Of a stretch of 64,000 nt of DNA, positions 26,948 to 38,899 are shown one piece after another (the stretch's first letter is position 1; the number at the start of each line of letters is the position of its first letter). The DNA comes from Paracoccus yeei ATCC BAA-599. Lineage in GTDB: Bacteria; Pseudomonadota; Alphaproteobacteria; Rhodobacterales; Rhodobacteraceae. The notes beneath the pieces are model-generated. The model searched no databases, was not told the DNA's origin, and saw only the letters and a program-made list of their open reading frames with translations. The stretch is from NCBI RefSeq assembly GCF_000622145.1, contig NZ_JHWH01000017.1, forward strand, positions 1 to 64,000. The letters run 5' to 3'. The position numbers and the translations under genes were made by a program.

Positions 26948-27060
26948 GATTTCTCCATGGCTGCCATGTCCCCGACCCGGGGCGGCGATGTCAACCCGAA
27001 CCCGAAATGTCTGGTCGATGTTCGCCTTTCGTGCTAGCCATGGGCGCAAAAGGGGCAGGC

Positions 27061-27555
27061 ATGAAGATCATCGGGATCGACCCGGGTTTGCGAAACATGG
27101 GCTGGGGCGTCATCGCCGTGGACGGACCGCGGCTGCGCCATCTGGGAAACGGCATCGTCCATTCCCAGGGCGACGCCCTGGGACCGCGGCTGGCGACGCT
27201 GTATCGGGGGCTTTGCGCGGTGATCGCCGAACACGCGCCCGACGCGGCGGCGGTCGAACAGACCTTCGTCAACAAGGACGCCGTCGGCACGCTGAAGCTG
27301 GGCCAGGCCCGCGGCATCGCCCTGCTCGCCCCGGCCGAGGCGGGGCTGGACATCGGCGAATACGCCCCCAATGCCGTGAAAAAGACCGTGGTGGGCGTAG
27401 GCCACGCGGCCAAGGACCAGATCCAGCACATGGTCCGCTTCATGCTGCCGGGCGTGGAATTCGCGGGGCCCGACGCGGCGGATGCGCTGGCGGTGGCGAT
27501 CTGCCACGCCCATCACATCCAGGGCCGCCGCATCAGGATCAAGGTGATCGCATGA
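27061..27555 (+). CDS. ruvC: Holliday junction resolvase RuvC
   Basis: 164-residue endonuclease that cuts Holliday junctions at RuvAB-driven complexes. The RNase H-like acidic residues are present: [14 protein letters not shown] (Asp7), [11 protein letters not shown] (Glu) and [16 protein letters not shown] (Asp pair). GGGGCAGG precedes the ATG; earlier in-frame codons give an unlikely N-terminus. Starts the ruvC-ruvA-htpX-ruvB run. Confidence 0.95.
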   Translation: MKIIGIDPGLRNMGWGVIAVDGPRLRHLGNGIVHSQGDALGPRLATLYRGLCAVIAEHAPDAAAVEQTFVNKDAVGTLKLGQARGIALLAPAEAGLDIGEYAPNAVKKTVVGVGHAAKDQIQHMVRFMLPGVEFAGPDAADALAVAICHAHHIQGRRIRIKVIA

Positions 27556-27565
27556 GGAGCATGGC

Positions 27566-28237
27566 ATGATCGGGCGGATCGCGGGCATCATCCTGCACCG
27601 GGCGCAGGACCATGTGCTGATCGACGTGCGCGGCGTCGGCTATATCGTCCATGTCAGCGAACGCACCTCGGCCAGCCTGCCGCCGGCCGGGCAGGCCACG
27701 GCGCTTTATACCGAACTGCTGGTGCGCGAGGATCTGCTGCAGCTTTTCGGCTTTCCGACGCTGGTCGAAAAGGAATGGCACCGGCTGCTGATCTCGGTCC
27801 AGGGGGTGGGCGCGCGGGTGGCGCTGGCGATCCTGGGCACGCTCGGCCCCGAGGGCCTGGGCCGGGCGCTGGCCCTGGGGGACTGGTCATCGCTTAGAAA
27901 GGCGCCGGGCGTCGGTCCCAAGCTGGCGCAGCGCGTGGTGATGGAACTCAAGGACAAGGCCCCCGCCGTCATGGCGCTGGGGGGCGGGTTGACCGTCGAC
28001 CCCGGCCCCCTGCCCCAGGCCGCCGAGGTGCTGGAGACCCCGCCGGCGCCGGCCGGCGCGCCTCCCGCCCCCGCATCGGCGCAGGCGACGGCGGATGCGC
28101 TCTCGGCCTTGGGCAATCTGGGCTATGCTCCGTCCGAAGCGGTTCGCGCCGTGGCCGAGGCGGCGGGTCAGGAACCCGGCGCCACGACCCCGGCGTTGAT
28201 CCGCGCCGCCCTGCGGCTGCTGGCACCCAAGGAGTAA
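27566..28237 (+). CDS. ruvA: Holliday junction branch migration protein RuvA
   Basis: 223 residues: N-terminal OB fold ([26 protein letters not shown]), helix-hairpin-helix DNA-binding pair ([39 protein letters not shown]), an Ala/Pro linker and the C-terminal RuvB-binding domain ([21 protein letters not shown]). Tetramer that binds junction DNA and recruits RuvB. 10 bases after ruvC. Confidence 0.95.
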   Translation: MIGRIAGIILHRAQDHVLIDVRGVGYIVHVSERTSASLPPAGQATALYTELLVREDLLQLFGFPTLVEKEWHRLLISVQGVGARVALAILGTLGPEGLGRALALGDWSSLRKAPGVGPKLAQRVVMELKDKAPAVMALGGGLTVDPGPLPQAAEVLETPPAPAGAPPAPASAQATADALSALGNLGYAPSEAVRAVAEAAGQEPGATTPALIRAALRLLAPKE

Positions 28238-28242
28238 CGCTG

Positions 28243-29151
28243 ATGCCCGGACATATGCGCACCTTCATCCTGATGGCGGCCCTGACCGCGCTGGTCATGG
28301 GCATGGGCTGGCTGATCGGCGGCCAGGGCGGCGCGGTGATCGCGCTGCTGGTGGCCGGCGCGGGCAACGTCTTTGCCTGGTGGAACAGCGACAAGATGGT
28401 GCTGCGCCAGCAGGGCGCGCATCGGGTCACGCGCCAAGAGGCCCCCGAACTCGTGGACATGGTGGCGGCGCTGGCAAGCCGCGCGAACCTGCCCATGCCG
28501 GCGGTCTATGTGCTGGAAACCGAACAGCCCAATGCCTTCGCCACCGGGCGCAACCCGGAAAACGCCGCCGTCGCGGTGACGCAGGGCATCATGCGGGTGC
28601 TGACGCGCGACGAACTGGCCGGGGTGATCGCCCATGAGCTGGCCCATATCAAGCACCGCGACACGCTGACCATGACGGTGACGGCGACCATGGCGGGGGC
28701 CATCGCCATGCTGGGCAACATGCTGATGTTTTCGTCGATGTTCGGCGGGCGGGACGACAACCGCGGCGGCGGCCTCGCCGCGATCCTGGCGATGATCTTT
28801 GCGCCCCTGGCGGCGGGGATGGTGCAGATGGCGATTTCCCGCACCCGCGAATACGAGGCCGACCGGACCGGGGCCGAGATCTGCGGCCAGCCGATGGCGC
28901 TGGCCGGGGCCCTGGCCAAGATCTCGCGAGCCGCGGCGCAGGTCGTGAACATCCCGGCCGAGAAGAACCCCGCCTCGGCCAGCCTGTTCATCGTCAACCC
29001 GCTGCACGCGCTGCGCATGGACCGGCTGTTCGCCACCCACCCCCCGACCGAGGAACGCATCGCCCGGCTGCGCGCCCTGGCCGGCGGCGGGGCTGTCATG
29101 GCCTCGCGCGTGCCGGCCTCGGGCCGCGGCGGGCCATGGGGCAGCCGATGA
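28243..29151 (+). CDS. htpX: zinc membrane protease HtpX
   Basis: 302-residue inner membrane metalloprotease of the M48 family that degrades misfolded membrane proteins, often together with FtsH. Two N-terminal and two central membrane helices are visible. The zinc site HELAH is at residues 131-135 with the third ligand region [18 protein letters not shown] is 9 bases before the ATG. It starts 5 bases after ruvA and its stop overlaps the ruvB start (ATGA), so it is embedded in the ruv operon, which is unusual. Confidence 0.94.
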   Translation: MPGHMRTFILMAALTALVMGMGWLIGGQGGAVIALLVAGAGNVFAWWNSDKMVLRQQGAHRVTRQEAPELVDMVAALASRANLPMPAVYVLETEQPNAFATGRNPENAAVAVTQGIMRVLTRDELAGVIAHELAHIKHRDTLTMTVTATMAGAIAMLGNMLMFSSMFGGRDDNRGGGLAAILAMIFAPLAAGMVQMAISRTREYEADRTGAEICGQPMALAGALAKISRAAAQVVNIPAEKNPASASLFIVNPLHALRMDRLFATHPPTEERIARLRALAGGGAVMASRVPASGRGGPWGSR

Positions 29152-30173
29152 TCCAGCCCGACCCCATGCTGCGCCCCGAGCCGATCGAGGGCGAATTCGA
29201 GGACCGCGCCCTGCGCCCGCAGATGCTGTCCGATTTTGTCGGCCAGGCCGAGGCGCGCGCCAACCTGCGCGTCTTCATCGAAAGCGCCCGGATGCGCGGC
29301 AAGGCGATGGACCACACCCTGTTCCACGGCCCGCCCGGCCTCGGCAAGACGACGCTGGCCCAGATCATGGCGCGCGAACTGGGCGTGAACTTCAAGATGA
29401 CCTCAGGCCCGGTTCTGGCCCGGGCCGGGGACCTCGCGGCGATCCTGACCAATCTCGAGGCGCGCGACGTGCTGTTCATCGACGAGATCCACCGCATGAA
29501 CCCGGCGGTCGAGGAGATCCTCTATCCGGCGCTCGAGGACTTCGAACTGGACCTGGTGATCGGCGAAGGCCCGGCCGCGCGCACCGTGCGGATCGAGTTG
29601 CAGCCCTTTACCCTGGTCGGCGCGACGACCCGGCTGGGCCTGCTGACGACGCCGCTGCGCGACCGGTTCGGCATTCCGACCCGGCTGGAGTTCTACACGA
29701 TCGAGGAACTGGACCTGATCGTGACCCGGGGCGCCCGGCTGCTGGGCGTCCCGTCGGACCCCGAAGGCACGCGAGAGATCGCCCGCCGCGCCCGGGGCAC
29801 GCCCCGCATCGCCGGTCGCCTGCTGCGCCGGGTGATCGACTTCGCCCTGGTCGAGGGTGACGGCCGCCTGACCCGCCAGATCGCCGACAGCGCCTTGACG
29901 CGTCTGGGGGTGGATCACTTGGGTCTGGACACCGCCGACCGTCGCTATCTGACGCTGATGGCCGAACATTACGGTGGCGGCCCGGTCGGCGTCGAAACCC
30001 TGTCCGCTGCCCTGTCGGAAAGCCGCGATGCCATCGAGGAGGTGATCGAGCCCTACCTCATGCAGCAGGGCCTGGTCGCCCGCACCCCGCGCGGCAGGAT
30101 GCTGGCCCGGCTGGGCTGGCGGCATCTGGGGCTGGACGTTCCGCGCGTGCAGGAAAGCCTGTTCGACGATTAA
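29148..30173 (+). CDS. ruvB: Holliday junction branch migration ATPase RuvB
   Basis: 341-residue AAA+ hexameric motor. Walker [10 protein letters not shown], Walker [10 protein letters not shown], sensor 1 [18 protein letters not shown], the arginine finger region RDRFG, sensor 2 [12 protein letters not shown], and a winged helix C-terminus ([23 protein letters not shown]). I chose the ATG at 29148, which overlaps the htpX stop, because relatives begin with a similar short acidic N-terminus; 29136 would add MGQP. Confidence 0.95.
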   Translation: MIQPDPMLRPEPIEGEFEDRALRPQMLSDFVGQAEARANLRVFIESARMRGKAMDHTLFHGPPGLGKTTLAQIMARELGVNFKMTSGPVLARAGDLAAILTNLEARDVLFIDEIHRMNPAVEEILYPALEDFELDLVIGEGPAARTVRIELQPFTLVGATTRLGLLTTPLRDRFGIPTRLEFYTIEELDLIVTRGARLLGVPSDPEGTREIARRARGTPRIAGRLLRRVIDFALVEGDGRLTRQIADSALTRLGVDHLGLDTADRRYLTLMAEHYGGGPVGVETLSAALSESRDAIEEVIEPYLMQQGLVARTPRGRMLARLGWRHLGLDVPRVQESLFDD

Positions 30174-30193
30174 TCCTTTTGGCAAACGCCGCG

Positions 30194-30260
30194 GGGGGGC
30201 TCTGCCCCCCGTTCGTCGCTGCGCTCCTCTCACCCCCCGGGATATTTGGGCAAGAAAGAA
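30194..30260 (+). repeat. A-family composite intergenic module A1
   Basis: Downstream of ruvB on the plus strand. Hairpin GGGGGGC-TCT-GCCCCCC (30194-30210), a 23-base spacer without clear pairing, then the core CCCCCGG GATATTTGGG CAAGAAAGAA (30234-30260). With A2 on the opposite strand it forms a tail-to-tail pair whose cores are inverted repeats 19 bases apart. Confidence 0.75.
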
Positions 30261-30279
30261 CTCGAGAAACGGCACGCGT

Positions 30280-30335
30280 TTCTTTCTTGCAAAAATATCC
30301 TGGGGGAGCGCGGCACGCGCGGGGGCAAAGCCCCC
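30280..30335 (-). repeat. A-family composite intergenic module A2
   Basis: Reads on the minus strand, downstream of the chorismate mutase gene: hairpin GGGGGC-TTT-GCCCCC (30335-30321), hairpin GCGCG-TGC-CGCGC (30320-30308), then the core CCCCCAGGATATTTTTG CAAGAAAGAA (30306-30280). Confidence 0.75.
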
Positions 30336-30352
30336 AATTCCGACGACCGGGT

Positions 30353-30655
30353 TCAGCGCGACAGCAGCCGGTCTTCCTGGGCGATGAAATGTTCCATCAT
30401 CATGCGCCACAGGCTTTCCGCCAGGTCCGGGTCCAGCCCTTTTTCCTCCGCCAGGCGACGGGCGTTGGCGGCGACTTCCTCGACCCGGCTGTCGATGCGG
30501 GCGGGCAGCCCCTCGCGCAGCTTGATGCGGGCGGCCTCGTCGATCAGGGCGGCGCGCTCGGACAGAAGCGCGACCAGCCGGCCGTCGAGTTCGTCGATAC
30601 GCGCGCGCAGCGCGTGCATGGCGGAGTCGGGGGGCAGGATCGGCTCATCGGTCAT
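30353..30655 (-). CDS. chorismate mutase, AroQ class
   Basis: 100-residue all-helical enzyme converting chorismate to prephenate for Phe and Tyr synthesis. It is monofunctional, without a prephenate dehydratase or DAHP synthase partner. AroQ features: MHALRARIDELDGRLVALLSERAALI, then RIDSRVEEVAANARRLAEEKGLDPDLAESLWRMMMEHFIAQED. Arg and Lys positions expected for substrate contact (R in RARID, R in SERAAL, K in RIKLREG) are seen. Module A2 lies just past its stop. Confidence 0.88.
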   Translation of the reverse strand: MTDEPILPPDSAMHALRARIDELDGRLVALLSERAALIDEAARIKLREGLPARIDSRVEEVAANARRLAEEKGLDPDLAESLWRMMMEHFIAQEDRLLSR

Positions 30656-30737
30656 GGGCCGGTCTTACCCCGGCTCGAGGTCAGAGGGAATGGCCTGCGC
30701 GCAGGAGTCGGTTTTGGTGCCGGGCGAGTGGCACGAT

Positions 30738-30770
30738 CAAAATGAAACAGCCGCCCGGACGGGGCGGCTG
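30738..30770 (-). terminator. intrinsic terminator of the tol-ftsH gene run
   Basis: CAGCCGCCC (30748-30756) pairs perfectly with GGGCGGCTG (30762-30770). On the minus strand the hairpin is followed by TTTCATTTT (30747-30739). It lies 24 bases past the ftsH stop and would end that transcript before the chorismate mutase gene. Confidence 0.8.
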
Positions 30771-30793
30771 CCTTGGGTGCATTGTCAGCGGTC

Positions 30794-32692
<1,899 letters not shown>

Positions 32693-32729
32693 AAGGGTTT
32701 CCTCCACGGGTAGGACAGGCTTCCGCCTG

Positions 32730-32757
32730 AAAATAGGGATTCCGGCGCCGGGTTCAA
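32730..32757 (-). promoter_or_regulatory. candidate heat-shock (RpoH) promoter of ftsH
   Basis: TTGAAC (32757-32752, overlapping the tilS stop) and CCCTATTT (32738-32731) are separated by 13 bases. This resembles the sigma-32 type arrangement (CTTGAA ... CCCCAT-like). ftsH is a classic RpoH target. A sigma-70 reading (TTGAAC-16-TATTTT) is also possible. Confidence 0.4.
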
Positions 32758-34031
32758 TGCGTATAGAGCAGCGCGCGAAAGTCGTCGATGGTTCGCAGCG
32801 GCCGGGCGGCGATGCGGGGATGGGATTTCAGCAGCGGGGCCGCGACCAGATCGCCCCCCCGCCACACCGCGGGCGTGGCCGCGGCCTCGTCCCGGCCCAG
32901 CCGGGATTGGCGCCAGTTCAGCGCGGGCAGCGGCCCATGGCCCAGGGCCGACACGGTCTCGTCGGGTTCAAGGCCGGTCAGCGCCCAGCGGCCATCCCAG
33001 CGCGCGCCGCCCGCCTCATCGGCCATGGCCGGCGCGGCGCGGGCGGCGGCGGCAGGCTCGCGGAACAGGCGGAGCCGGTCGGTCAGGGGTTCGGCGATGG
33101 CACCGTCCAGCGTGGTGCGTGCTCCGGTGTTCAGCGCCGCCAGCGCATGCAGCAGCGCCTCGCGCCGGGGCGGATAGTCCGAGCCGTTGACGAAGCGCAG
33201 CCCCGCCACCAGCAGCCGCCGGCGGATCTCCAGCGGCGCGCGGCGGAATGGGGTCAGCGGCAGCGCCAGCGTGCCCTGCGCCGCCTGGGCCCCATGCGCG
33301 ACCTTGGCGGCAAAGACCTGCAGCGCGTCCCGCGCCATGGCCAGGTTTTCGGCCGATTGCGACAGCCGGGCGGCGGGCAGGTCCAGGGCGGCCAGCGCCT
33401 GGCGGATGCGCACCCGGTCGTAATCGGCATTGTCGTTCGAAGGGTCGTCCACCCAGCCGATGCCCCGCGCGACCAGCCAGTCGCGCAGCTCGGCCCGGGT
33501 GACGCCCAGCATGGGCCGCAGCCACAGCATCCCGAAGGCGGGGCGCACCGGCGCCATGCCGGCCAGCCCGTCCACGCCCGAACCACGCCCCAGCCGCATC
33601 AGCAGCGTTTCGGCCTGGTCGTCCAGCGTGTGGCCCAACAGGACGGCGGACAGGCCGTTGCGCTGCGCCCAGCCTGCCAGCAGTCGCAAGCGGGCATCGC
33701 GGGCCGCAGCCATCAGGTTCCCGGCCTCGGTGTCGCGGCGCCACAGCAGCGTCGCGTGCGAAATGCCCAGCGACTGCGCCGCGCGATGCGCCTCGCGCGC
33801 CTCGGCCGCGGATTCGGGGCGCAGCCCGTGGTCGACGGTCGCCGCCAGCAGCCGCCGGCCGCGCGCCCAGTCCCGCGCCAGATGCATCAGCGCGACGGAA
33901 TCGCCGCCCCCCGACAGGGCAATGCCCAGCCTGGGCATGTCGCCGGCCAGTCGATCCAACGCCGCGTGAACGCGGCGGGTCACGCCATCGGGGATGGGTG
34001 ATTCGTCCAGCGACAGGGCCTCAGTGGCCAT
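32754..34031 (-). CDS. tilS: tRNA(Ile)-lysidine synthetase
   Basis: 425 residues. It converts C34 of the tRNA-Ile2 anticodon to lysidine so that it reads AUA. N-type ATP pyrophosphatase with the PP-loop LGIALSGGGDSVALMHL, then LLGHTLDDQAETLLMRLGRGSG and DPSNDNADYDRVRIR. C-terminal TilS domains (RWALTGLEPDETV; PAVWRGGDLVAAPLL) are present. Start overlaps the cpoB 3' end by 11 bases. Co-occurrence with the tol genes and ftsH is the normal order. Confidence 0.95.
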   Translation of the reverse strand: MATEALSLDESPIPDGVTRRVHAALDRLAGDMPRLGIALSGGGDSVALMHLARDWARGRRLLAATVDHGLRPESAAEAREAHRAAQSLGISHATLLWRRDTEAGNLMAAARDARLRLLAGWAQRNGLSAVLLGHTLDDQAETLLMRLGRGSGVDGLAGMAPVRPAFGMLWLRPMLGVTRAELRDWLVARGIGWVDDPSNDNADYDRVRIRQALAALDLPAARLSQSAENLAMARDALQVFAAKVAHGAQAAQGTLALPLTPFRRAPLEIRRRLLVAGLRFVNGSDYPPRREALLHALAALNTGARTTLDGAIAEPLTDRLRLFREPAAAARAAPAMADEAGGARWDGRWALTGLEPDETVSALGHGPLPALNWRQSRLGRDEAAATPAVWRGGDLVAAPLLKSHPRIAARPLRTIDDFRALLYTH

Positions 34032-34950
34032 CGACCATGTCCGCCGCAGCCTCGGGGTCGATGGAGGGGTCCATCGGCTCGCCCCCGGTTACGGTCTCGC
34101 ATTGGGCGGCGCTCATGCGCTTTTCCGCCTCGGCCGCCTGCGGGCTGTCGGTAAAGCGCGCCAGGATTTCCTGAAGATAGAAGCAGCCCTCGGCGGGGCC
34201 CGCCTTGGCCTGCATCACCCGCGACAGGCCCAGCAGCGCGTCGGGCGCCTGCGGCCCGTTCGGGTTCGTGGCAAAGCTTTCCAGCCAGGCGATGCCCGCG
34301 CCGTCCAGGTCGCCCGCCGAATCCAGCGCCGCCCCCCGCAGGAACAGCGCCTCGGCGGTCAGCGGACCGCCCGCATGGGTTTCGGCGACGGCGGCAAAGA
34401 GGTCCGCAGCACGACGAAAGTCACCTTGACCGAGCACCTCCCGGGCCCGGTCGAAGTCGGCCTTTTCCGCGGCGGTCGCGGCCCCGGCCGAGGGGGTTTT
34501 CGCGGGGTCCAGCGCCCCCCGCTGGTCCGAGGACGGCAGCGGCGCGGACGCCCCACCCCCCTGGTCGCCCAGCGTCGGCGTGGTCAGGCTGCCCAGGTCG
34601 CAGCCCTCCTCCATCTCGCACAGGCGGAACTCGATGTCGCCGATGCGCGAGGTGCCGTCCCGGACCACGCGGTCGATGCGGTTCTGCAACTGCTCGGTCT
34701 GGCCGGTCAGCTGCGCCAGCCGCGCCTCCATCGCGTTCATGCGGTCGATGGCGCTGTCGCCGCCCGCCGCCGCAAAGCCCGCCGGGCCAGAGGCGACCAA
34801 CTGCGCCCGCAGGCCCTGCAGGTCGGCCGAAAGCTGGTTCAGCTCGGCACGGATGTCGGCCAGGGTCTGGGCGTCCTGCGCCGCGACCGGCAGCGCCGCC
34901 AGGGCCAGGCCCGCCGCCAGGGCCAGGCCCCTGATACCGGGCAGGCGCAT
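34021..34950 (-). CDS. cpoB: cell division coordinator CpoB (YbgF)
   Basis: 309 residues. A signal peptide (MRLPGIRGLALAAGLALAALPVAAQD) is followed by a trimerising coiled coil (about 25-100; ALTLADIRAELNQL-like heptads, ARLAQLTGQTEQLQNRIDRV), an acidic/Ser linker and C-terminal TPR repeats (about 170-285). Periplasmic partner of TolA and PBP1B that couples peptidoglycan synthesis to outer membrane constriction. Start overlaps the pal stop by one base (TGATG). Confidence 0.9.
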   Translation of the reverse strand: MRLPGIRGLALAAGLALAALPVAAQDAQTLADIRAELNQLSADLQGLRAQLVASGPAGFAAAGGDSAIDRMNAMEARLAQLTGQTEQLQNRIDRVVRDGTSRIGDIEFRLCEMEEGCDLGSLTTPTLGDQGGGASAPLPSSDQRGALDPAKTPSAGAATAAEKADFDRAREVLGQGDFRRAADLFAAVAETHAGGPLTAEALFLRGAALDSAGDLDGAGIAWLESFATNPNGPQAPDALLGLSRVMQAKAGPAEGCFYLQEILARFTDSPQAAEAEKRMSAAQCETVTGGEPMDPSIDPEAAADMVDGH

Positions 34951-35456
34951 CACATCCCCGCCCCGGGGCTGACCGCCGTCACCGCGCGGCGGTTCTTGGA
35001 ATAGCATTCCTCGGTCGAGCAGATCGCCAGCGGGCGTTCCTTGCCATAGCTGACCGTGCGCAGCCGGCCCGCCGCCACCCCTTGCGAGATCAGGTATTCC
35101 TGCACCGAGCTGGCGCGGCGCGCGCCAAGCGCAAGGTTGTATTCGCGCGTGCCCTGTTCGTCGGCATGCCCTTCGATCACGGCGGCAAAGCCCGCGTTCT
35201 GGTTCAGCCAGCCGGCCTGGTTGGCCAGGATCGTGCGCGCCTCGGGCGTCAGGGTGGACTGGTCCACGGGGAACAGCACCGTGTCGCCCACGCTGGTCTT
35301 GAAATACTCGGCCGAGCCGGGCAGCACCGCGCTGCCCACGCCCCCGCCCGCCCCGGCATAGGGGTCGTTCACCAACGCCCCCTGCTGGGCCGGCCGCGAG
35401 CAGGCCGCCATGCCCAGGACCGCACCGATCGCGGCAATTTTCACGAATGTCTTCAT
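34950..35456 (-). CDS. pal: peptidoglycan-associated lipoprotein Pal
   Basis: 168 residues. Lipoprotein signal MKTFVKIAAIGAVLGMAAC with the acylated Cys at residue 19, then an OmpA-type peptidoglycan-binding domain (DTVLFPVDQSTLTPEAR; VIEGHADEQGTREYNLALGARRASSVQEYL; TVSYGKERPL). Anchors the outer membrane to peptidoglycan and binds TolB. Start MKTF chosen for the lipoprotein signal; upstream codons have no role. 22 bases after tolB. Confidence 0.96.
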   Translation of the reverse strand: MKTFVKIAAIGAVLGMAACSRPAQQGALVNDPYAGAGGGVGSAVLPGSAEYFKTSVGDTVLFPVDQSTLTPEARTILANQAGWLNQNAGFAAVIEGHADEQGTREYNLALGARRASSVQEYLISQGVAAGRLRTVSYGKERPLAICSTEECYSKNRRAVTAVSPGAGM

Positions 35457-35478
35457 CAGTCTGTCCAATTCCCGCGGA

Positions 35479-36807
35479 TTACGGCAGCAAAGGGCCCCAG
35501 TCGGGGTCCGAGGCCGCGCCATTCACCTTGACGGGTCGCATGTTGCGCCCGGTGATGTCCACCGAATGCAGGCGCGGCTCGCCATTGCCGCCGGGCGTGA
35601 CCCGGGTGAACATCACGACGCGCCCATTGGGGGCCCAAGTCGGCCCTTCGTCAAGGAACGATTCTGTCAGCATTTTTTCTTCCGAGCCATCGGTGCGCAT
35701 GACGCCGATGTGGAACTTGGCGCCGACCTGCCGGGTAAAGGCGATCATGTCGCCGCGCGGCGACCAGACCGGGGTGCCATAGCGCCCCTCGCCAAAGCTG
35801 ATGCGGCGGGGCTCGCCCCCGTTCGCGCCCATGATGTAAAGCTGCGGCGTACCCGAACGGTCGCTTTCGAAGACGATCTGCGACCCGTCCGGGCTGTAGC
35901 TGGGCGAGGTCTCGATCGACGGCGCATTGGTCAGGGGCCGCTGCGCACCCGAGGCCGCGTCCATCTGATAGATGTCGGTATTGCCGTTCTTTTCCAGCGA
36001 ATAGACGATCCAGCGGCCGTCGGGCGAGAAGCGGGGCGAAAAGCTCATGGTGCCCTGCTGGGCCGCCGACAGGGCGCGCGACGACAGGGTGTTCACGTCC
36101 AGCACCATGGCCTGGGGGAAACCCGTGGCATAGCTGGTGTAAAGGATCTTGGACCCGTCGGGCGAAAAGCGCGGCTTCAGCACCAGCGCGGAATCGTCGG
36201 TCAGGTATTTCACGTTCGCACCGTCGTAATCCATGATCCCGATACGCTTGAGCCGGTTGTCCTTGGGCCCGCGTTCCTGGACGAAGGCCACGCGGCTGTC
36301 GAAATAGGGCCCCTCGCCCGTCAGCCGGGCATAGACCTGGTCGGCCGCCTTGTGCGCCGCGCGCCGCCAGTTCCCTGTCGAGGCGTCGAACTGCATCCCG
36401 TCGCCCAGCGGCTGGCCCGCGAAGACGTCGAACAGGCGGAACTTGACGACGACCTTGCCGCCCTCGACGCGGCCGGCGCCGGTGATCAGCGCCTGGGCAT
36501 TGATCGCCTTCCAGTCGTCGTAGCTGACGGGGGCGTCGAAGCTTTCGGGCCGCGCGATATGGGCGCTGGCCGGGATTTCGCGGAACAGCCCCGTGCCGGT
36601 CAGGTCGGCGGCGATCAGGCTTTGCACCTGGTTCAGATAGTCGCCGGCGCCGCCCTCGTCATGAAAGCGGGCGATGGCGAAGGGCATGGGCTCGACCACG
36701 CCGTCGGTGATCTCGATCCGCAGGGGGCCGTCCTGCGCCACGACCGGCGCGGCAATGCCCAGGGCCGCAAGGGCCGTGGCGGAGGTCATCAGAAATTTAC
36801 GCAACAT
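35479..36807 (-). CDS. tolB: Tol-Pal system beta-propeller protein TolB
   Basis: 442 residues. A signal peptide ([25 protein letters not shown]), an N-terminal alpha/beta domain (to about residue 160) and a six-bladed beta-propeller of repeated [18 protein letters not shown] units ([54 protein letters not shown]). Periplasmic link between Pal and the TolQRA complex. AGAGGCG precedes the ATG at 36807. Confidence 0.96.
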   Translation of the reverse strand: MLRKFLMTSATALAALGIAAPVVAQDGPLRIEITDGVVEPMPFAIARFHDEGGAGDYLNQVQSLIAADLTGTGLFREIPASAHIARPESFDAPVSYDDWKAINAQALITGAGRVEGGKVVVKFRLFDVFAGQPLGDGMQFDASTGNWRRAAHKAADQVYARLTGEGPYFDSRVAFVQERGPKDNRLKRIGIMDYDGANVKYLTDDSALVLKPRFSPDGSKILYTSYATGFPQAMVLDVNTLSSRALSAAQQGTMSFSPRFSPDGRWIVYSLEKNGNTDIYQMDAASGAQRPLTNAPSIETSPSYSPDGSQIVFESDRSGTPQLYIMGANGGEPRRISFGEGRYGTPVWSPRGDMIAFTRQVGAKFHIGVMRTDGSEEKMLTESFLDEGPTWAPNGRVVMFTRVTPGGNGEPRLHSVDITGRNMRPVKVNGAASDPDWGPLLP

Positions 36808-36866
36808 GAATCGCCTCTGGAGGTCTGGTTGCAGGATACCGGCGGGAACGGGGGGATGCCATGGCC

Positions 36867-38432
36867 CTAGTTGATCCGCGCCCCCCCGCCCGGATTGAAG
36901 TCGATGATGGTTGTTTTCCAGCGGTTGTATTTCTCGGCCGGCAGCTTGTAGCCGTCCTTCTGGCAGCGCAGGATGGCGCGCCGCGCCGCCTCGTAGGCCT
37001 GCTTGGCGGCGGCGTCCGAGCCGCCCTCGTGCCCGATCATGCGCAGCGAGGAGGATTCCACCCGCCCGTCCGGCGTCATGTCGAACTGGACCGACACCTT
37101 GGTCCGCGACGCCTCGCTGGACAGCGAGCCGATGTTCCAGCAGGCCTCGACCGCGACGCGGAAGCCGTCCTTTTCGCCCTGGCTCAGCGGCGGGCCGCTG
37201 GCGGCAGCCCCGCCCCCGCCGGTTCCGGCCGCGCCTTCCTGCCTTTTCTTTTCGGCAGCGGCGGCGGCCTTCTTCTCGGCGGCTTCTGCGGCCTTGTGCT
37301 CGGCCTCGGCACGCTCTCTGGCCTTGGCGGCAGCGGCGGCCTCGGCGGCCTTCTTCTCGGCCGCGGCCTTTTCGGCCTTTTCGGCGGCGGCACGCTTCTC
37401 GGCAGCCGCCTTCTTCTCGGCGGCGGCTTTTTCGGCAGCGGCCTCCTCGGCCGCGGCCCTTTCCGCGGCAGCCTTTTCCGCAGCCGCGCGCTTCTCGGCG
37501 GCGGCTTTTTCGGCGGCCGCTTTCTCGGCCCTTTCCGCCTCGGCGCGGCGCTCGGCCGCCGCGCGGCGTTCCGCGGCACGCTCCTCGGCCGCGCGCTCCT
37601 CGGCGGCTTCGGCCTTCTCGGCGGCGGCCTGGCGACGGGCGCGCTCTGCCGCGGCCTCGGCCTTGCGGGCCGCCTCGGCCTCTTCGCGGCGGGCAGCCTC
37701 GCGGCGCTCTTCGGCCGCGCGCTCCTGCGCGGTGCGCCTTGCGGCCTCGGCCTCGCGCTTCTCGGCGGCGGCCTCGGCGGCAGCGGCTTCCTCGGCCTCG
37801 CGGGCCAGCACCGCCTCGCGCCGCTGGGCAGCCAGGGCGGCCTCGCGCCGGGCCTGGGCGGCCTGCGCGACCGCTTCGGGCCGGCCCCGGGGCCGTGCGG
37901 ATTCGACCGGCGCCTGCGCCGAGCGCTGCGGCACCGGAGCGGGGGATTGCGGCTGGGCCGCCTCGCGCGCCGGTTCGGGACGCGACGCGGGGGCCGGCGG
38001 CGCCGCCCCGTCGTCCGAGGCAGGCTGGCGCGGCTGCGGCGCCAGGGTCGCCACCGCGACGGGCCGGGCCTGATCCTGGAAATCGGAGAGGTCCGGGCGC
38101 GATTCCGGGCGTGCCGCAGGCCGGGCCAGTTCCGCCGCCGCCGCATCCGGCGCGGGCGGGGCCTGTGCCTCGGGCGCGCCGGCGCTGTCCTCGTCGGCTG
38201 GCGCGCGCGGCTGGGCCGGGGTGGTCGCGGCGGCCTCGGACAGGGGCGCCGTCCCCTCGGCCGCGGCGGCAAGCGCCTGGAACTCGGCCTCGGACATGGT
38301 CGAGACCTCGGCCATGCGCACGGCCTCCAGCGGCTGGGGCCGGAACAGGGCGCCGCCCAGAACGGCAAAGCCCAGGATGCCGGCATGGGCCGCCCCCGAA
38401 ACCCACCAGCCGATGCGGTCGGCGCGGTCCAT
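36867..38432 (-). CDS. tolA: Tol-Pal system protein TolA
   Basis: 521 residues. One N-terminal membrane helix ([24 protein letters not shown]), a Pro/Ala-rich segment (about 60-185), a very long Ala/Glu/Lys/Arg helical region with many [10 protein letters not shown] repeats (about 185-400), a Gly linker, and a C-terminal TolA/TonB-like domain ([27 protein letters not shown] to the end). Spans the periplasm and couples TolQR to TolB/Pal. Starts 2 bases after the tolR stop. Repeats make this a likely site for length variation. Confidence 0.93.
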   Translation of the reverse strand: MDRADRIGWWVSGAAHAGILGFAVLGGALFRPQPLEAVRMAEVSTMSEAEFQALAAAAEGTAPLSEAAATTPAQPRAPADEDSAGAPEAQAPPAPDAAAAELARPAARPESRPDLSDFQDQARPVAVATLAPQPRQPASDDGAAPPAPASRPEPAREAAQPQSPAPVPQRSAQAPVESARPRGRPEAVAQAAQARREAALAAQRREAVLAREAEEAAAAEAAAEKREAEAARRTAQERAAEERREAARREEAEAARKAEAAAERARRQAAAEKAEAAEERAAEERAAERRAAAERRAEAERAEKAAAEKAAAEKRAAAEKAAAERAAAEEAAAEKAAAEKKAAAEKRAAAEKAEKAAAEKKAAEAAAAAKARERAEAEHKAAEAAEKKAAAAAEKKRQEGAAGTGGGGAAASGPPLSQGEKDGFRVAVEACWNIGSLSSEASRTKVSVQFDMTPDGRVESSSLRMIGHEGGSDAAAKQAYEAARRAILRCQKDGYKLPAEKYNRWKTTIIDFNPGGGARIN

Positions 38433-38434
38433 CG

Positions 38435-38899
38435 CTAGCCTTCCACGCCCGCGTCCATGCGCGGCCCGCCGGTGTCGGTGACCAGCACGATGTTGTTGAA
38501 GCCGGCGGCGTTCAGCGCGCCCATCACCTGCATGATCCGCGCATAGGGAATCGAGCCGTCCGCCCGCAGATAGATCTTGTCGCTCTGGCGTTCCTCGGCC
38601 ACGGCGCGCAGCCGGGTGATCAGCTCCTCCTCGGGGACCTCGGTGTTCATCACCATGATCGGCCCCTCGGGCGTGACGGACACGGCCAGCGGTTCCTCGG
38701 GCTCGGCCGGGACGGATTGCGCGGCGGTCTTGGGCAGTTCCAGCGGCACGCCCACGGTCAGAAGCGGCGCCGCGACCATGAAGATGATCAGCAGCACCAG
38801 CATCACGTCCACAAAGGGCGTGACGTTGATTTCGGCCATCGGCTGGCTGCGGCTGCGGCCGCGCCCCTTGCGGGCCTTTCTGACGACCCCCGCACCCAT
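38435..38899 (-). CDS. tolR: Tol-Pal system proton channel subunit TolR
   Basis: 154 residues: basic N-terminus ([17 protein letters not shown]), one membrane helix with the conserved Asp ([19 protein letters not shown]) and a periplasmic ExbD-like domain. Couples proton flow to TolA motion. Start overlaps the tolQ stop (TGATG). Closely similar to the ExbD of this window in its first 40 residues, as expected of paralogues. Confidence 0.95.
   Translation of the reverse strand: MGAGVVRKARKGRGRSRSQPMAEINVTPFVDVMLVLLIIFMVAAPLLTVGVPLELPKTAAQSVPAEPEEPLAVSVTPEGPIMVMNTEVPEEELITRLRAVAEERQSDKIYLRADGSIPYARIMQVMGALNAAGFNNIVLVTDTGGPRMDAGVEG

Noticed and set aside
36867..38432. AAAEK repeats in tolA as a mobile or assembly-error repeat
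   Set aside because: Alpha-helical Ala/Glu/Lys repeats are the normal structure of TolA domain II, and the frame is intact through the C-terminal domain.
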